DNA of 64,000 bases from Clostridiales bacterium (lineage in GTDB: Bacteria; Acidobacteriota; Aminicenantia; Aminicenantales; UBA8522). Shown here one piece after another: positions 53,305 to 61,662 of this stretch (its first letter is position 1; each line of letters begins with the position of its first letter). Made by a program: the position numbers and the translations under genes. The stretch is from assembly GCA_029907205.1 (NCBI GenBank), contig JARYMI010000002.1:158264-222263 (forward strand), read 5' to 3'. The notes under the pieces are model-generated. The model saw only the letters and a list, made by a program, of their open reading frames with translations. It ran no database searches and was not told where the DNA came from.

Positions 53305-53445
53305 TCACCTTATCAGGATTAATGGCGAGTCTATTCTAGCGGGCTCGCCGCTGCCATGACGGGAGGCCAGGAAATCCTGGCCTGAAGGCGAAAATCCAAC
53401 GAAGAATGGGAGGATGAGGAAAGAGCGAATCCAAGGTTTAGACAT
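53305..53445 (-). CDS. Possible 46-codon leader peptide, unproven
   Basis: In the leader of the repeat-protein gene, an ATG frame (MSKPWIRSFLILPFFVGFSP at its start) ends four bases before that gene's ATG. The first 20 residues look like a signal peptide or membrane segment; the rest is polar. No clear ribosome site is present. An in-frame ATG three codons earlier would sit almost at the expected transcript start. It could be a coupled small exported protein or chance. Confidence 0.3.
   Translation of the reverse strand: MSKPWIRSFLILPFFVGFSPSGQDFLASRHGSGEPARIDSPLILIR
53364..53383. repeat. Perfect 9-base-stem hairpin in the repeat-protein leader
   Basis: AGGCCAGGA-AA-TCCTGGCCT. It lies in the 293-base divergent gap, within the expected minus-strand leader. 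Confidence 0.5.
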
Positions 53446-53467
53446 GTCGCCCATACAGGGTGATAAT

Positions 53468-53496
53468 ATTCTATTCCAAGGAGGCTCTTGTGTCAA
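53468..53496 (-). promoter_or_regulatory. Near-consensus promoter of repeat-protein/folK genes
   Basis: Minus strand: perfect TTGACA (53491-53496), 17-base spacer, TAGAAT (53468-53473). The leader to the 53300 start would be ~160 bases. Confidence 0.65.
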
Positions 53497-53593
53497 TTTC
53501 CTGTTGCCTGACCAGTTGATTTTGCGGGGTTGATTCATTAGGATAGAATTTCTCCGCTGTGACCAACAATCTTCAGATCTGGGAGGCCGCCCA

Positions 53594-54766
53594 ATGAAAA
53601 AATATATCTTTCTGGATAACAGCGCGACGTCATTCCCAAAGCCGGCTGAGGTCTATAAATTCATGGACTATTTCTACCGTAACTTCGGCGTCAACCCGGG
53701 CCGGTCGGGCTACGACCTCTGCCTCGAAACGGGTTCGCTCGTCGAGGAGACAAGGCGGATGCTGACCGCGTTTTTTAACGGGAAGGACCCGAACAGGCTG
53801 TGCTTTTCCTATAATTCAACAGACGCCCTCAACCTGATCATCTTCGGCCTTCTTAAAGAAGGTGACCATGCCATCACGACAACTCTTGAGCACAACTCCG
53901 TGCTCAGGCCGCTCCACCATCTCTGGAAGTATAGCGGGGTGGAAGTTGACTACATTCCCTTCAACCGACAGGGCTTTGTTGATCCGGATGATTTCCCGCG
54001 AAAATTCAAAAAAAACACACGTCTTGTTATCGTCAATCATGCTTCAAATGTTCTGGGAACCGTCCAGGCGATCAGGGAAATCGGCCGGCGTTGCCGGGAG
54101 AGGGGCATTCCCTTTGCCGTCGATACGTCGCAATCAGCCGGCAAGATCCCCATCGACATGGATAAGGATAATCTTGATGTGTTGGCCTTCACGGGACACA
54201 AGTCGCTCCTCGGGCCGACCGGGATCGGGGGCCTCTACGTGAGAGAAGGAATCGAAATCAGGCACACACGCGCTGGGGGGACAGGAGTTCGTTCAGCGCA
54301 GAGGACTCATCTCGACGAATATCCTTACAGACTGGAGTATGGCACCCTGAACGTCTTGGGAGTGGCCGGGTTGAATGCAGGCCTCAAGTGGATTGAGAAC
54401 AAAGGCCTCCAGGCCATCCATGAGCAGGAAATGAAGCTCACGACTCAGCTGAGAGACGGGCTGAAAGATATCGAGGGAATCACTCTCTATTGTCAGGACA
54501 ACCTGATTGATCACATCTCGGTGTTCCTTTTTAACGTGGACGGACTCGACGCCCTCAACACTTCGACAATCCTGGATGTCGATTATAACATCGCTTCCCG
54601 GTCGGGACTGCACTGCGCCCCTCTTGTCCATGAGCAGCTCGGGACAGACAAAATCGAGGGAGCGGTTCGCTTCGGCATAGGGCCGTTTAACACGGAGGAG
54701 GAAATCCAGATCGCCGTCGAAGCCGTCAAAGAGATCGTTGCCTTCCAGAAAAGAAAAACTGGCTAA
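53594..54766 (+). CDS. Class V aminotransferase, cysteine desulfurase-like
   Basis: PLP enzyme (390 aa) of the cysteine-desulfurase-like group. FLDNSATSFPKPAEVY at the start, TTLEHNSVLRPL, SNVLGTVQAI, VDTSQSAGKIPIDM, then the PLP lysine in FTGHKSLLGPTGIGGLY. A Cys in SRSGLHCAPLVHEQLGT matches the sulfur-accepting position of SufS-type enzymes. GGGAGG precedes the ATG. Its convergent neighbour, 21 bases away, encodes a DsrC/TusE sulfur carrier. A desulfurase role is likely, but similar enzymes include selenocysteine lyases. Confidence 0.85.
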   Translation: MKKYIFLDNSATSFPKPAEVYKFMDYFYRNFGVNPGRSGYDLCLETGSLVEETRRMLTAFFNGKDPNRLCFSYNSTDALNLIIFGLLKEGDHAITTTLEHNSVLRPLHHLWKYSGVEVDYIPFNRQGFVDPDDFPRKFKKNTRLVIVNHASNVLGTVQAIREIGRRCRERGIPFAVDTSQSAGKIPIDMDKDNLDVLAFTGHKSLLGPTGIGGLYVREGIEIRHTRAGGTGVRSAQRTHLDEYPYRLEYGTLNVLGVAGLNAGLKWIENKGLQAIHEQEMKLTTQLRDGLKDIEGITLYCQDNLIDHISVFLFNVDGLDALNTSTILDVDYNIASRSGLHCAPLVHEQLGTDKIEGAVRFGIGPFNTEEEIQIAVEAVKEIVAFQKRKTG

Positions 54767-54787
54767 GAAATCGCAACGCTTCAGGGC

Positions 54788-55108
54788 TCAGACGCAGCCG
54801 TCTGGCTTGGGAAGTCCGGCCACTTTGCAGGCACCTTTGGCCGGGCCCGAAGGGAAAAGCTCGTAGATGTGTCTGAGAGGAAAGCCGGTAGCCTTGCAGA
54901 CGCTCCGGACCATTGGCGCCAGGTTATTCTCAAGGTAATACTGACGAATAAACCTGATCACGGACAAGTGCTCCTCGGTCAGGCAGTCGATGCCTTCTTC
55001 TTCCCTGGCCAGCGCGGCCGCGACATCCTCACTCCAGTCTTCGGGATGGATTAAGAAACCTTCCTCGTTGGTCTCGTATGTTTTCCCGTTGATCTCAATG
55101 GTGGCCAA
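54788..55108 (-). CDS. DsrC/TusE-family sulfur carrier protein
   Basis: Small sulfur-relay protein (106 aa). The C-terminal arm has both redox cysteines, Cys94 and Cys105 (penultimate residue, PDGCV), eleven residues apart as in DsrC proper. TusE has only the last one. The core EEGFLIHPEDWSEDVAAALA and LAPMVRSVCKATG fits the family. The TTG at 55108 is preferred because AAGGAG lies seven bases before it and gives MATIEINGKT, the usual N-terminus. No dsrAB genes are in the window, so the partner is unknown. Confidence 0.88.
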   Translation of the reverse strand: MATIEINGKTYETNEEGFLIHPEDWSEDVAAALAREEEGIDCLTEEHLSVIRFIRQYYLENNLAPMVRSVCKATGFPLRHIYELFPSGPAKGACKVAGLPKPDGCV

Positions 55109-55139
55109 AGTCTTTCTCCTTATCAAAATGAAGAAATGT

Positions 55140-55167
55140 ATTATACTACAAGGGGCAAGGCCAGCAA
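55140..55167 (-). promoter_or_regulatory. Promoter of dsrC/tusE-like gene
   Basis: Minus strand: TTGCTG (55162-55167), 16-base spacer, perfect TATAAT (55140-55145). The start codon is ~32 bases past the -10 box. Confidence 0.6.
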
Positions 55168-55240
55168 TTTTCTCTTGTTTTTCTCCTCCTGTTTTTCCTG
55201 TAAGATAGGAAGGAAACGAGTCTTTCGAGAGGAGGCTGTG

Positions 55241-55987
55241 ATGAAAAGATTCTTAAGCTGGCGGTTTTGGCTCACCATCATCCTGTTGACATTGTCTGTC
55301 CTGACCTATCTCGTCCACTATGTCATCTTTCGTGACTCTCACCACATTTTCATTTACATGATTGGGGATGTGGCCTTTCTGTTTATCGATGTCCTCCTGG
55401 TCATCCTGATCATCGAGCGCTTGCTCAGCCAGAGAGAGAAGCGTCTCCTGCTGAACAAACTCAACATGGTCATCGGCATGTTCTTTAGCGAAGTTGGGTT
55501 GGGGCTCCTGAAAAGGTTTTCCAGCTTTATCTCGAACGCCTCTGACTTGGCTCCGGTTATGGAAATAAAACCACAGTGGTCAAAAAAGGACTTCCAGAAG
55601 GCCGCCGAAGCGGCAAATCGGTTTTCCTATGAAACGCGAGTCGATAAGCCGGCCCTGTGCGAGCTCCAGGGTTATCTGAACGAAAAGCGAGAATTCCTCC
55701 TTCGGCTTCTCGAAAACCCTAACCTCCTGGAGCACGAAAGGTTCACAGACCTTCTCTGGGCTGTATTCCATCTGGCCGAAGAGCTCGGTTATCGCAGCAA
55801 TCAGATGGATGACCTGCCTCAGGCAGATTATGAGCACTTGGCCCAAGACCTGAAGCGGGCGTATTCGCAGCTTGCCAGAGAATGGATCCTTTACGCGGGC
55901 CATCTCAAGCACAGCTATCCTTTCCTGTTCTCACTGGCTGCACGAATCAACCCGTTCAGCCCGAGTCCTTCGCCTATTATCAGTTGA
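55241..55987 (+). CDS. Two-span membrane protein, unknown
   Basis: 248-aa protein. Two hydrophobic segments (about 7-28 and 39-58) are followed by a long helical, charged cytoplasmic region rich in Leu, Glu and Arg. This region contains FSYETRVDKPALCELQGYLN and RFTDLLWAVFHLAEELGYR. I do not recognise the family. The ATG is fixed by GAGAGGAGG five bases upstream; a longer frame adds 35 unlikely residues. It is divergent from the dsrC-like gene and convergent with arsC. The architecture suggests a membrane-anchored helical sensor or scaffold, but nothing more can be said. Confidence 0.7.
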   Translation: MKRFLSWRFWLTIILLTLSVLTYLVHYVIFRDSHHIFIYMIGDVAFLFIDVLLVILIIERLLSQREKRLLLNKLNMVIGMFFSEVGLGLLKRFSSFISNASDLAPVMEIKPQWSKKDFQKAAEAANRFSYETRVDKPALCELQGYLNEKREFLLRLLENPNLLEHERFTDLLWAVFHLAEELGYRSNQMDDLPQADYEHLAQDLKRAYSQLAREWILYAGHLKHSYPFLFSLAARINPFSPSPSPIIS

Positions 55988-55995
55988 TTAACCCA

Positions 55996-56430
55996 TCAGG
56001 TTTTGTCCGGGCCGAATTGTTTTTTAATCCAGTCGCGGATCAAATCCCTGACTTGGCGGAAAAAAGCTAACTGCTCTTCCCCACTTCCCCGAAAGGAAGA
56101 AGGGTCAGGAAAGCTCTGGTGGAAAGATTTTTTGCCGTAGGGGAAAAAAGGGCAGGCCTCGCGCGCCTGATCGCACACGGTCACAACTTCGTCCATCTCC
56201 TGTCCGATAAATTCTGACATATCCTTAGCTTTATGGCTTGAGATATCGATTCCCACTTCTTCCATAACCTGAACAGCATAAGGATGGACGGCGGTCGGCT
56301 CTGTGCCGGCACTGAAGACTTCGTAATCATTCCCGTACCGAGCACGGAGGAATCCCTCGGCCATCTGGGAACGCGCGGAATTATGGGTACAGATGAAAAG
56401 CACTTTCTTCTTGTTTATGTGATTGCCCAT
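55996..56430 (-). CDS. arsC: Arsenate reductase, LMW-phosphatase (thioredoxin-coupled) type
   Basis: Reductase (144 aa) of arsenate to arsenite in the low-molecular-weight protein tyrosine phosphatase fold. P-loop Cys14-T-H-N-S-A-R20, and the relay cysteines Cys86 and Cys93 (VCDQAREACP) of the thioredoxin-dependent class are intact. The ATG at 56430 has GGAG six bases upstream; a GTG eight codons earlier is an alternative. It directly follows phoR, so it looks like the last gene of the phosphate-response operon. No arsenite exporter or ArsR is visible nearby. Confidence 0.88.
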   Translation of the reverse strand: MGNHINKKKVLFICTHNSARSQMAEGFLRARYGNDYEVFSAGTEPTAVHPYAVQVMEEVGIDISSHKAKDMSEFIGQEMDEVVTVCDQAREACPFFPYGKKSFHQSFPDPSSFRGSGEEQLAFFRQVRDLIRDWIKKQFGPDKT

Positions 56431-56454
56431 TGTCGGCTCCATTCGAATGAACAC

Positions 56455-58194
56455 TCAGCGGAAAGAGGCGATGAGCGGAAGGGTTACCGTAAACGTCGAT
56501 CCCTGGCCGGCCTTGCTCTCGACGTGAATCGTCCCGCCGTGCAGCTCGACGATGTGCTTAACGATAGAAAGCCCTAAGCCCGCTCCCCCAAGTTTTCGTG
56601 AACGGGACCTGTCCACAACATAAAACCTCTCAAAGATTCGCGCCTGGCTCTCTTCCGGGATTCCAATCCCCGTGTCGCGCACTTCCAAAACCAGGCTATT
56701 CTGCCTTTTCTTGAGAGAGACCCGGACGTCGCCTTTATCTGTGTATTTTATGGCATTGTCAACGAGGTTGATGATCATCTGCTCCATGCGGAATGAATCT
56801 CCTTGGGTGGGCGGAAGATCACCCTCGGCTTCAAAGCGCAGGCCAAGGTTTTTCTCTCGGGCTCTGGGCTCAAAAATTTTCAAGACATTCTCGACCAGCA
56901 TCCGGAGGTCGACATCCTCTCTCTCCGCATGAATGCCCTTCTCTTCGAGCTCAGAAAGAACAAGCAGGTTCTCGACGATTCTGATCAGCCGGTCGGCGTT
57001 ACGCAGGATCGGCAGGACATGCCTCCTGTTCTTTTCCTCAAGTTCTCCAGCAAGGGTTTCAGCAAATCCTTTGATCGCCGTCAACGGCGTGCGAAGCTCG
57101 TGGGATACGCTCAGAACCAAGTCCTTTTTCATGCGGGCTAAGTTCTGCATCTCTGTCATACCGCTGAGAGTCAGGATGACTTGTTCCTCGGAAGGCAAGA
57201 ACGAGGCGCTTGACAGGAAATATTTTTCGCCAAGAGTGACCTCCCCGACGCACTCTTTTTTTTCTTTCCTGACCTTATCCAGGAGCTCGGCAAAAGAAGT
57301 CGCCCTGAGGACTTCCCAATAAAACTTGCCTTCCAGAGGCTCCTGCCCGATGATCTTTTTGGCGCTTTGGTTGCTGGAAATAATCTTTCCGTTCTTATCA
57401 AGGACCAGCAGCCCCTCCCGCATCGACGCCAGAATATTGTCCAGTTCCTCCTTCCTTTTCCTGAGGTTTGCAAACAGCGTCTTGATCTCTTCGGTCATCG
57501 CGTTAAAGCTCGCGGCTACATCCCTCCATTCATCCCGGTACCGAAGGCTCATTTTGGCGCTGAAATCTCCGCCCGCGACCCGCCGGAAGGCCATAGCCAG
57601 GTCGCGGATCGGCCGGGTCAGGTTCCTGGAAAAGAAAAAGGCGACGACGAGCGAGAACGCCATGATCATCATGACGGCGCGGCCAATATCAGTTCTTAGA
57701 ACCGACATAGGCACATCGATGTCTTTGATAAACAAGCTGGCCCTGACCACTCCGATGATTTTTTCCCCTTTTTCAAGCGGCAGAGCGACGTAAAGCATCT
57801 CTTCTTTGACAGTGCTGCTGTACCGGAGGGAGCGGCCGATTTTGCCCTGGAGGGCGTCATATACCTCGGGCCTGAACCTGTGGTTCTCCATTTTCCCCGG
57901 TTCTTCATCGGAATCCGCCAGGACGACCCCACCGGCATCAACGACCGTAAGCCGGGTGTTTATCCTCTTGCCCAGGTTCTTTAAAAACGCGTCAAGCTCA
58001 TCGAGGCGATTCTCTTCGACAAGGGAAAGAATAGAGATGTCAAGTCCGCGGCTGAGGTTTTGCAGGTCACGGGCCAGAATGTTCAGGTAATGGCTTTTTA
58101 TCGTCCTGAAGGAAAAAAGAAGGAACAAGGCCGCCAACAAAAACAGAAGAAGAACATAGCTGCCAAAAACTCTAAGAAAGATTGATCTCTTCAT
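56455..58194 (-). CDS. phoR: Phosphate-regulon sensor histidine kinase PhoR
   Basis: Membrane histidine kinase (579 aa) partner of PhoB. TM1 (about 9-28), a periplasmic sensor region with a PhoR-type DSDEEPGKMENHRFRPE segment (about 95-110), TM2 (about 171-189), HAMP (190-240), PAS (250-345), HisKA with His365 (SVSHELRTPLTAIKGFAETL), and an HATPase domain with DTGIGIPEES and GLGLSIVKHIVELHGG. The periplasmic domain makes it larger than E. coli PhoR and more like the B. subtilis form. It overlaps phoB by four bases. Confidence 0.93.
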   Translation of the reverse strand: MKRSIFLRVFGSYVLLLFLLAALFLLFSFRTIKSHYLNILARDLQNLSRGLDISILSLVEENRLDELDAFLKNLGKRINTRLTVVDAGGVVLADSDEEPGKMENHRFRPEVYDALQGKIGRSLRYSSTVKEEMLYVALPLEKGEKIIGVVRASLFIKDIDVPMSVLRTDIGRAVMMIMAFSLVVAFFFSRNLTRPIRDLAMAFRRVAGGDFSAKMSLRYRDEWRDVAASFNAMTEEIKTLFANLRKRKEELDNILASMREGLLVLDKNGKIISSNQSAKKIIGQEPLEGKFYWEVLRATSFAELLDKVRKEKKECVGEVTLGEKYFLSSASFLPSEEQVILTLSGMTEMQNLARMKKDLVLSVSHELRTPLTAIKGFAETLAGELEEKNRRHVLPILRNADRLIRIVENLLVLSELEEKGIHAEREDVDLRMLVENVLKIFEPRAREKNLGLRFEAEGDLPPTQGDSFRMEQMIINLVDNAIKYTDKGDVRVSLKKRQNSLVLEVRDTGIGIPEESQARIFERFYVVDRSRSRKLGGAGLGLSIVKHIVELHGGTIHVESKAGQGSTFTVTLPLIASFR

Positions 58195-58871
58195 TCCTCC
58201 AGCTTATAACCAACTCCTCTGACATTTTTTATGAGCTTTGCTGCCTGACCTAGCTTATCCCTCAGGTTCCTGATGTGAACGTCGACCGTCCGGTCAAGGA
58301 CGGCCTTCTCATGACCCCAGAGATGATCGAGAATCTGATCCCTGGTGAAAACCCTGCCCTTTTTCGAGGCGAGAAGACTCAAGATTTTAAACTCTGTTGA
58401 CGTCACATCAATTTTCTCCCCCCCTGCTAGAACTTCATGTTTTTCGAGGTCGATCGCTAAGACCCCTTCAACCTCGATCTTCCTTATCTCCTCGCAGGAG
58501 GCCTGTCTGCGGAGGACGGCCTTGACGCGAGCCACCAGTTCTCTCGGCGAGAAAGGCTTTGTGACATAATCATCGGCCCCGAGTTCGAGGCCGAGTACCC
58601 TGTCTGTCTCATCGCCTTTGGCCGTGACCATGATCACGGGGATGGACGCCCACTCCCTTTTTCTCCGCAGGTACGTGCAGATGTCCAGACCGTCAGCATC
58701 CGGCAACATGAGGTCGAGAAGGATAAGGTCGGGGAGATGCTTTTCTAAAAATTTTAGAAGGCCGCATGAATCAAAAAACCCTTCAACCCGAAACCCGGCT
58801 TTTCTCAAGTGGAGGCTGATGAGCTCGACGATGTCGGGCTCATCATCGACGACGGCAATGAGACGGCCCAT
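58191..58871 (-). CDS. phoB: Phosphate-regulon response regulator PhoB
   Basis: OmpR/PhoB-type regulator (226 aa). Receiver with acidic pocket DDEP (9-12), phosphorylated Asp53 (LLDLMLP), switch Thr in MVTAKGD and Lys in YVTKPFSPREL. The winged-helix DNA-binding domain follows (GRVFTRDQILDHLWG, VDVHIRNLRDKLG). Placement next to phoR and the pst-phoU genes supports the Pho assignment. Clear Pho boxes were not found in the window. Confidence 0.93.
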   Translation of the reverse strand: MGRLIAVVDDEPDIVELISLHLRKAGFRVEGFFDSCGLLKFLEKHLPDLILLDLMLPDADGLDICTYLRRKREWASIPVIMVTAKGDETDRVLGLELGADDYVTKPFSPRELVARVKAVLRRQASCEEIRKIEVEGVLAIDLEKHEVLAGGEKIDVTSTEFKILSLLASKKGRVFTRDQILDHLWGHEKAVLDRTVDVHIRNLRDKLGQAAKLIKNVRGVGYKLEE

Positions 58872-58939
58872 CCTGGATCTTATTATACTCTGGCCCTGAG
58901 AAAGATGCCAACCTTAACGAGATGAAGAGACGCCAGGAG

Positions 58940-59194
58940 TTATTTTTTCTCTGCAATGAGCGAAGCCAGTCTGCTTTCGAGTTCGCGAACTTTTTCCTCC
59001 AACTCTTCTCTTCTTCCCTTTTTCTTCATCCACAGAATGCGAGAAAGAAGACCAGCAGCTGAAAGAAGGATCAGCACGCTAATCAGGGAGGCGTTCAAAC
59101 CGGGGACTCTGATGGCGTGCAAGGAAAGAATCCCAACATCAGAAAGATAAGAAAGGATGCTTAACACAGCCAGAGCAAAAACCCACCAAACCAT
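58940..59194 (-). CDS. Small two-span membrane protein with coiled-coil tail
   Basis: 84-aa protein: two hydrophobic segments (about 3-19 and 35-54), then a basic KKKGRR stretch and a heptad-rich helix (EELEEKVRELESRLASLIAEKK). The layout resembles LapA-like or phage-shock PspB-like small membrane proteins, without a diagnostic motif. AAGGAGG is seven bases before the ATG. It lies between phoU and phoB in the same direction, so it is probably part of the phosphate operon. Confidence 0.7.
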   Translation of the reverse strand: MVWWVFALAVLSILSYLSDVGILSLHAIRVPGLNASLISVLILLSAAGLLSRILWMKKKGRREELEEKVRELESRLASLIAEKK

Positions 59195-59228
59195 TTTCTA
59201 ACCTCCTTTTTATAAATATCTGCCTTAT

Positions 59229-59315
59229 TCAGCAATCGGATCCCTGTGAGTCGATGATTTTTTTGATCAGCGTTGTTTTTCCTGTCCCCGGCTGTCCGGT
59301 GATCAAAATGTTCAT
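59229..59315 (-). pseudogene. 28-codon P-loop NTPase remnant coupled to phoU
   Basis: A very short frame starting ATGA-overlapped with the phoU stop and encoding ILITGQPGTGKTTLIKKII followed by a few residues and TGA. This is the N-terminal Walker A hairpin of a P-loop NTPase (THEP1/DUF265-like start), with the rest of the protein missing. The overlap suggests it was once, or still is, translated by coupling. It may be the scar of a deletion between phoU and the small membrane protein gene. Confidence 0.6.
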
Positions 59316-59995
59316 GGCGTTTCTTGCTCACGCCTGATCTCCTCGATATGGTGTTTTATCGTTTTCCCAAGGACAAGATAGATGACATCCTCGCCGATGT
59401 TGGTGGCGTGATCGGCAATCCTCTCAAGGTGCCGCCCGATGAGAATCAGGCCGACGGCCCGGTTAATGGTAGAGGGGTCGCTGATCATGTAGGTCAGGAG
59501 TTCGCGGAAGATCTGGTCATTCAGGCAATCGACCTCGTCATCCCGCTCGCACACCGACCGGGCGAGTTTCTCATCGCGGTTGACGAAGGCGTTGAGTGAA
59601 TCCTTGACCATGCTCTGAGCGATAGAGGCCATGCGGGGAATGTCGATGAGCGGCTTGAGAAGAGGAACCTTGAGCAACTCGAGCGAAACCTCGGCGATGT
59701 TGACAGCGAGGTCGCCAACCCGCTCCAGCTCTCCCGCTATTTTCATGGCTGAGGTGATGAAGCGAAGGTCGCTCGCTACCGGTTGACGCAGAGCCAGGAG
59801 CTTCATGCAGAGTTCGTCGATTTCAATCTCCAGAAGGTTGACGTCCTGTTCTCTTTCAAGAACATCTCGGCCGAATTCCTCGTGCCGCTCTTTTAGTCCC
59901 TTCACCGCTAAGGCCACCGATTCCTCAACGAGCCGCGCCATGCTGAGAAGTTTCTCGTTGAGCCGGGTTAGTTCTTCATCGAAATGCCGTTCCAT
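59312..59995 (-). CDS. phoU: Phosphate signalling and transport regulator PhoU
   Basis: Cytoplasmic helical-bundle protein (227 aa) that restrains the Pst transporter and signals to PhoR. Two PhoU repeats with the metal-site E/D-x-x-x-D patterns: EIDELCMKLLALRQPVASDLRFITSAMKIAGELERVGDLAVNIAE and later RAVGLILIGRHLERIADHATNIGEDVIYLV. The ATG at 59995 gives the family start MERHFDEELTRL and has GGGAGG just upstream; a longer frame overlaps pstB without support. 46 bases after pstB. Confidence 0.93.
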   Translation of the reverse strand: MERHFDEELTRLNEKLLSMARLVEESVALAVKGLKERHEEFGRDVLEREQDVNLLEIEIDELCMKLLALRQPVASDLRFITSAMKIAGELERVGDLAVNIAEVSLELLKVPLLKPLIDIPRMASIAQSMVKDSLNAFVNRDEKLARSVCERDDEVDCLNDQIFRELLTYMISDPSTINRAVGLILIGRHLERIADHATNIGEDVIYLVLGKTIKHHIEEIRREQETP

Positions 59996-60041
59996 GTTCG
60001 CCTCCCCAATTCTTGCGAATATTTCTTCTCCAGACCCAGCC

Positions 60042-60803
60042 TCATCCAAACCGGCCCGTGATGTAATCCTCGGTCAGCCTTTTGGCCGGGTTTGTGAATA
60101 TTTTCTCTGTTTTGTCAAATTCAATCAAGTCACCGAGCATCAAGAAGGCCGTATAATCCGATACGCGCGCCGCCTGCTGCATGTTATGGGTGACAATGAC
60201 GACCGTGTAGTTCTTCTTGAGCTTGATGATCAAGTCTTCGATCTTGGCCGTGGCCACAGGGTCGATGGCCGAACAGGGCTCGTCGAACAGGATCGCCTCC
60301 GGCTTTACAGCCAGGGCCCTGGCAATGCAGAGACGTTGCTGCTGACCTCCGGAAAGAGCGAAAGCATTCTCTCTCAGCCGGTCCTTGACTTCATCCCAAA
60401 GGACCGCCTCCTTGAGGCTTTTTTCCACCGCGTCCTCGATCATGGCCCGGTCCTTGATACCATTAATTCTAAGCCCGGAGGCGACATTGTCAAATATGGA
60501 CTTCGGAAACGGGTTTGGCTTTTGAAAAACCATGCCCACCCTTCGCCGCAACTCCACGACATCGACGGCGGGCAAGTTGATGTTCTCTCCGTCCAGAAGA
60601 ATTTGGCCTTCGACGCGTGCTCCTGGGATAACGTCATTCATACGGTTGAACGTCCGGATGAACGTGGATTTGCCGCAGCCCGATGGGCCGATGATGGCCG
60701 TGACATGATGTTCCGCACAGACGAGGTTGATGCTTTTTAGGACCTGTGACCTTCCGTAATAGAAATTCAGGTCTCGCGTTTCGATTTTAGGCGTGATGTC
60801 CAT
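60042..60803 (-). CDS. pstB: Phosphate ABC transporter ATP-binding protein PstB
   Basis: ABC ATPase (253 aa) powering phosphate import. Walker [21 protein letters not shown]-loop [16 protein letters not shown] (the PstB-specific form), signature [16 protein letters not shown], Walker [16 protein letters not shown] and H-loop [13 protein letters not shown]. Normal length. Four bases after pstA, so translation is coupled. Confidence 0.97.
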   Translation of the reverse strand: MDITPKIETRDLNFYYGRSQVLKSINLVCAEHHVTAIIGPSGCGKSTFIRTFNRMNDVIPGARVEGQILLDGENINLPAVDVVELRRRVGMVFQKPNPFPKSIFDNVASGLRINGIKDRAMIEDAVEKSLKEAVLWDEVKDRLRENAFALSGGQQQRLCIARALAVKPEAILFDEPCSAIDPVATAKIEDLIIKLKKNYTVVIVTHNMQQAARVSDYTAFLMLGDLIEFDKTEKIFTNPAKRLTEDYITGRFG

Positions 60804-60807
60804 TTTG

Positions 60808-61662
60808 TTACCACCTGCGCTTTCTGCGCATCCGATAGCGCGTGACGATTGCTCCCATGTTTATGCTCAAGACCAATACGATTAAGACAAGGGCCGTGCC
60901 GTAGGCTAAGGGCCTCACCTGCTCAATCGCATGATGCTGGGTGGCCATGATGTAGAGATGATAAGGCAAAGCCATGAACTGGTCGCCCAGGGATCTGGGC
61001 AGGGAGGGCAGGTAGAAAGCCGCTCCAGTGAACATGATCGGCGCTGTCTCGCCGGCGGCTCTGGCCAGTCCCAGCACTGTGCCTGTGAGCATTCCGGGAA
61101 TGGCATAGGGAAGGACGTTGGTTCGGATGGCCTGCCATTTGGTGGCGCCAAGCGCTAAGGCGCCCTCCCGGTAGGAGTTCGGGACCGTCTTGAGCGCTTC
61201 TTCGCTAGCTGTTATTGTCCAGGGCAACGTCAGGAGACCAAGGGTCATGCCGGCTGAGAGGATGGAAGTTCCGAAACGAAAGATATTCACGAACAGAATA
61301 ACGCCAAAAAGACCGTACACAATTGAGGGGACTCCCGAAAGGTTTCTGATGGACAGTCGGATGACACGTGTCAGCCTGTTTTGCTTAGCGTATTCGTTCA
61401 GATAGATGGCTGCAAACATCCCTAACGGGATGGCAAGGACGGCTGTTACCATAGTGACGAGGAACGTTCCCATGATGGCCGGGAATATGCCCCCTTCCGT
61501 CATACCCCGGCGGGGCGGCTGGGTCAGGAACTCCCAGCTGACGGCGCCTCCGCCCTTCTTGCCGATATCATAGAGGAAAAGAAAAATAATGGCTAAAACG
61601 GTGTAGAGGCAGGCGCGCAGCACAAGGAACCCGAGTAACTGGATGATTTTCTTTTTTTTCAT
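60808..61662 (-). CDS. pstA: Phosphate ABC transporter permease PstA
   Basis: Inner-membrane permease (284 aa), six predicted spans, partner of PstC. Shows [54 protein letters not shown] and the coupling loop [26 protein letters not shown]. Overlaps the pstC stop by four bases. Normal size for PstA. Confidence 0.96.
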   Translation of the reverse strand: MKKKKIIQLLGFLVLRACLYTVLAIIFLFLYDIGKKGGGAVSWEFLTQPPRRGMTEGGIFPAIMGTFLVTMVTAVLAIPLGMFAAIYLNEYAKQNRLTRVIRLSIRNLSGVPSIVYGLFGVILFVNIFRFGTSILSAGMTLGLLTLPWTITASEEALKTVPNSYREGALALGATKWQAIRTNVLPYAIPGMLTGTVLGLARAAGETAPIMFTGAAFYLPSLPRSLGDQFMALPYHLYIMATQHHAIEQVRPLAYGTALVLIVLVLSINMGAIVTRYRMRRKRRW

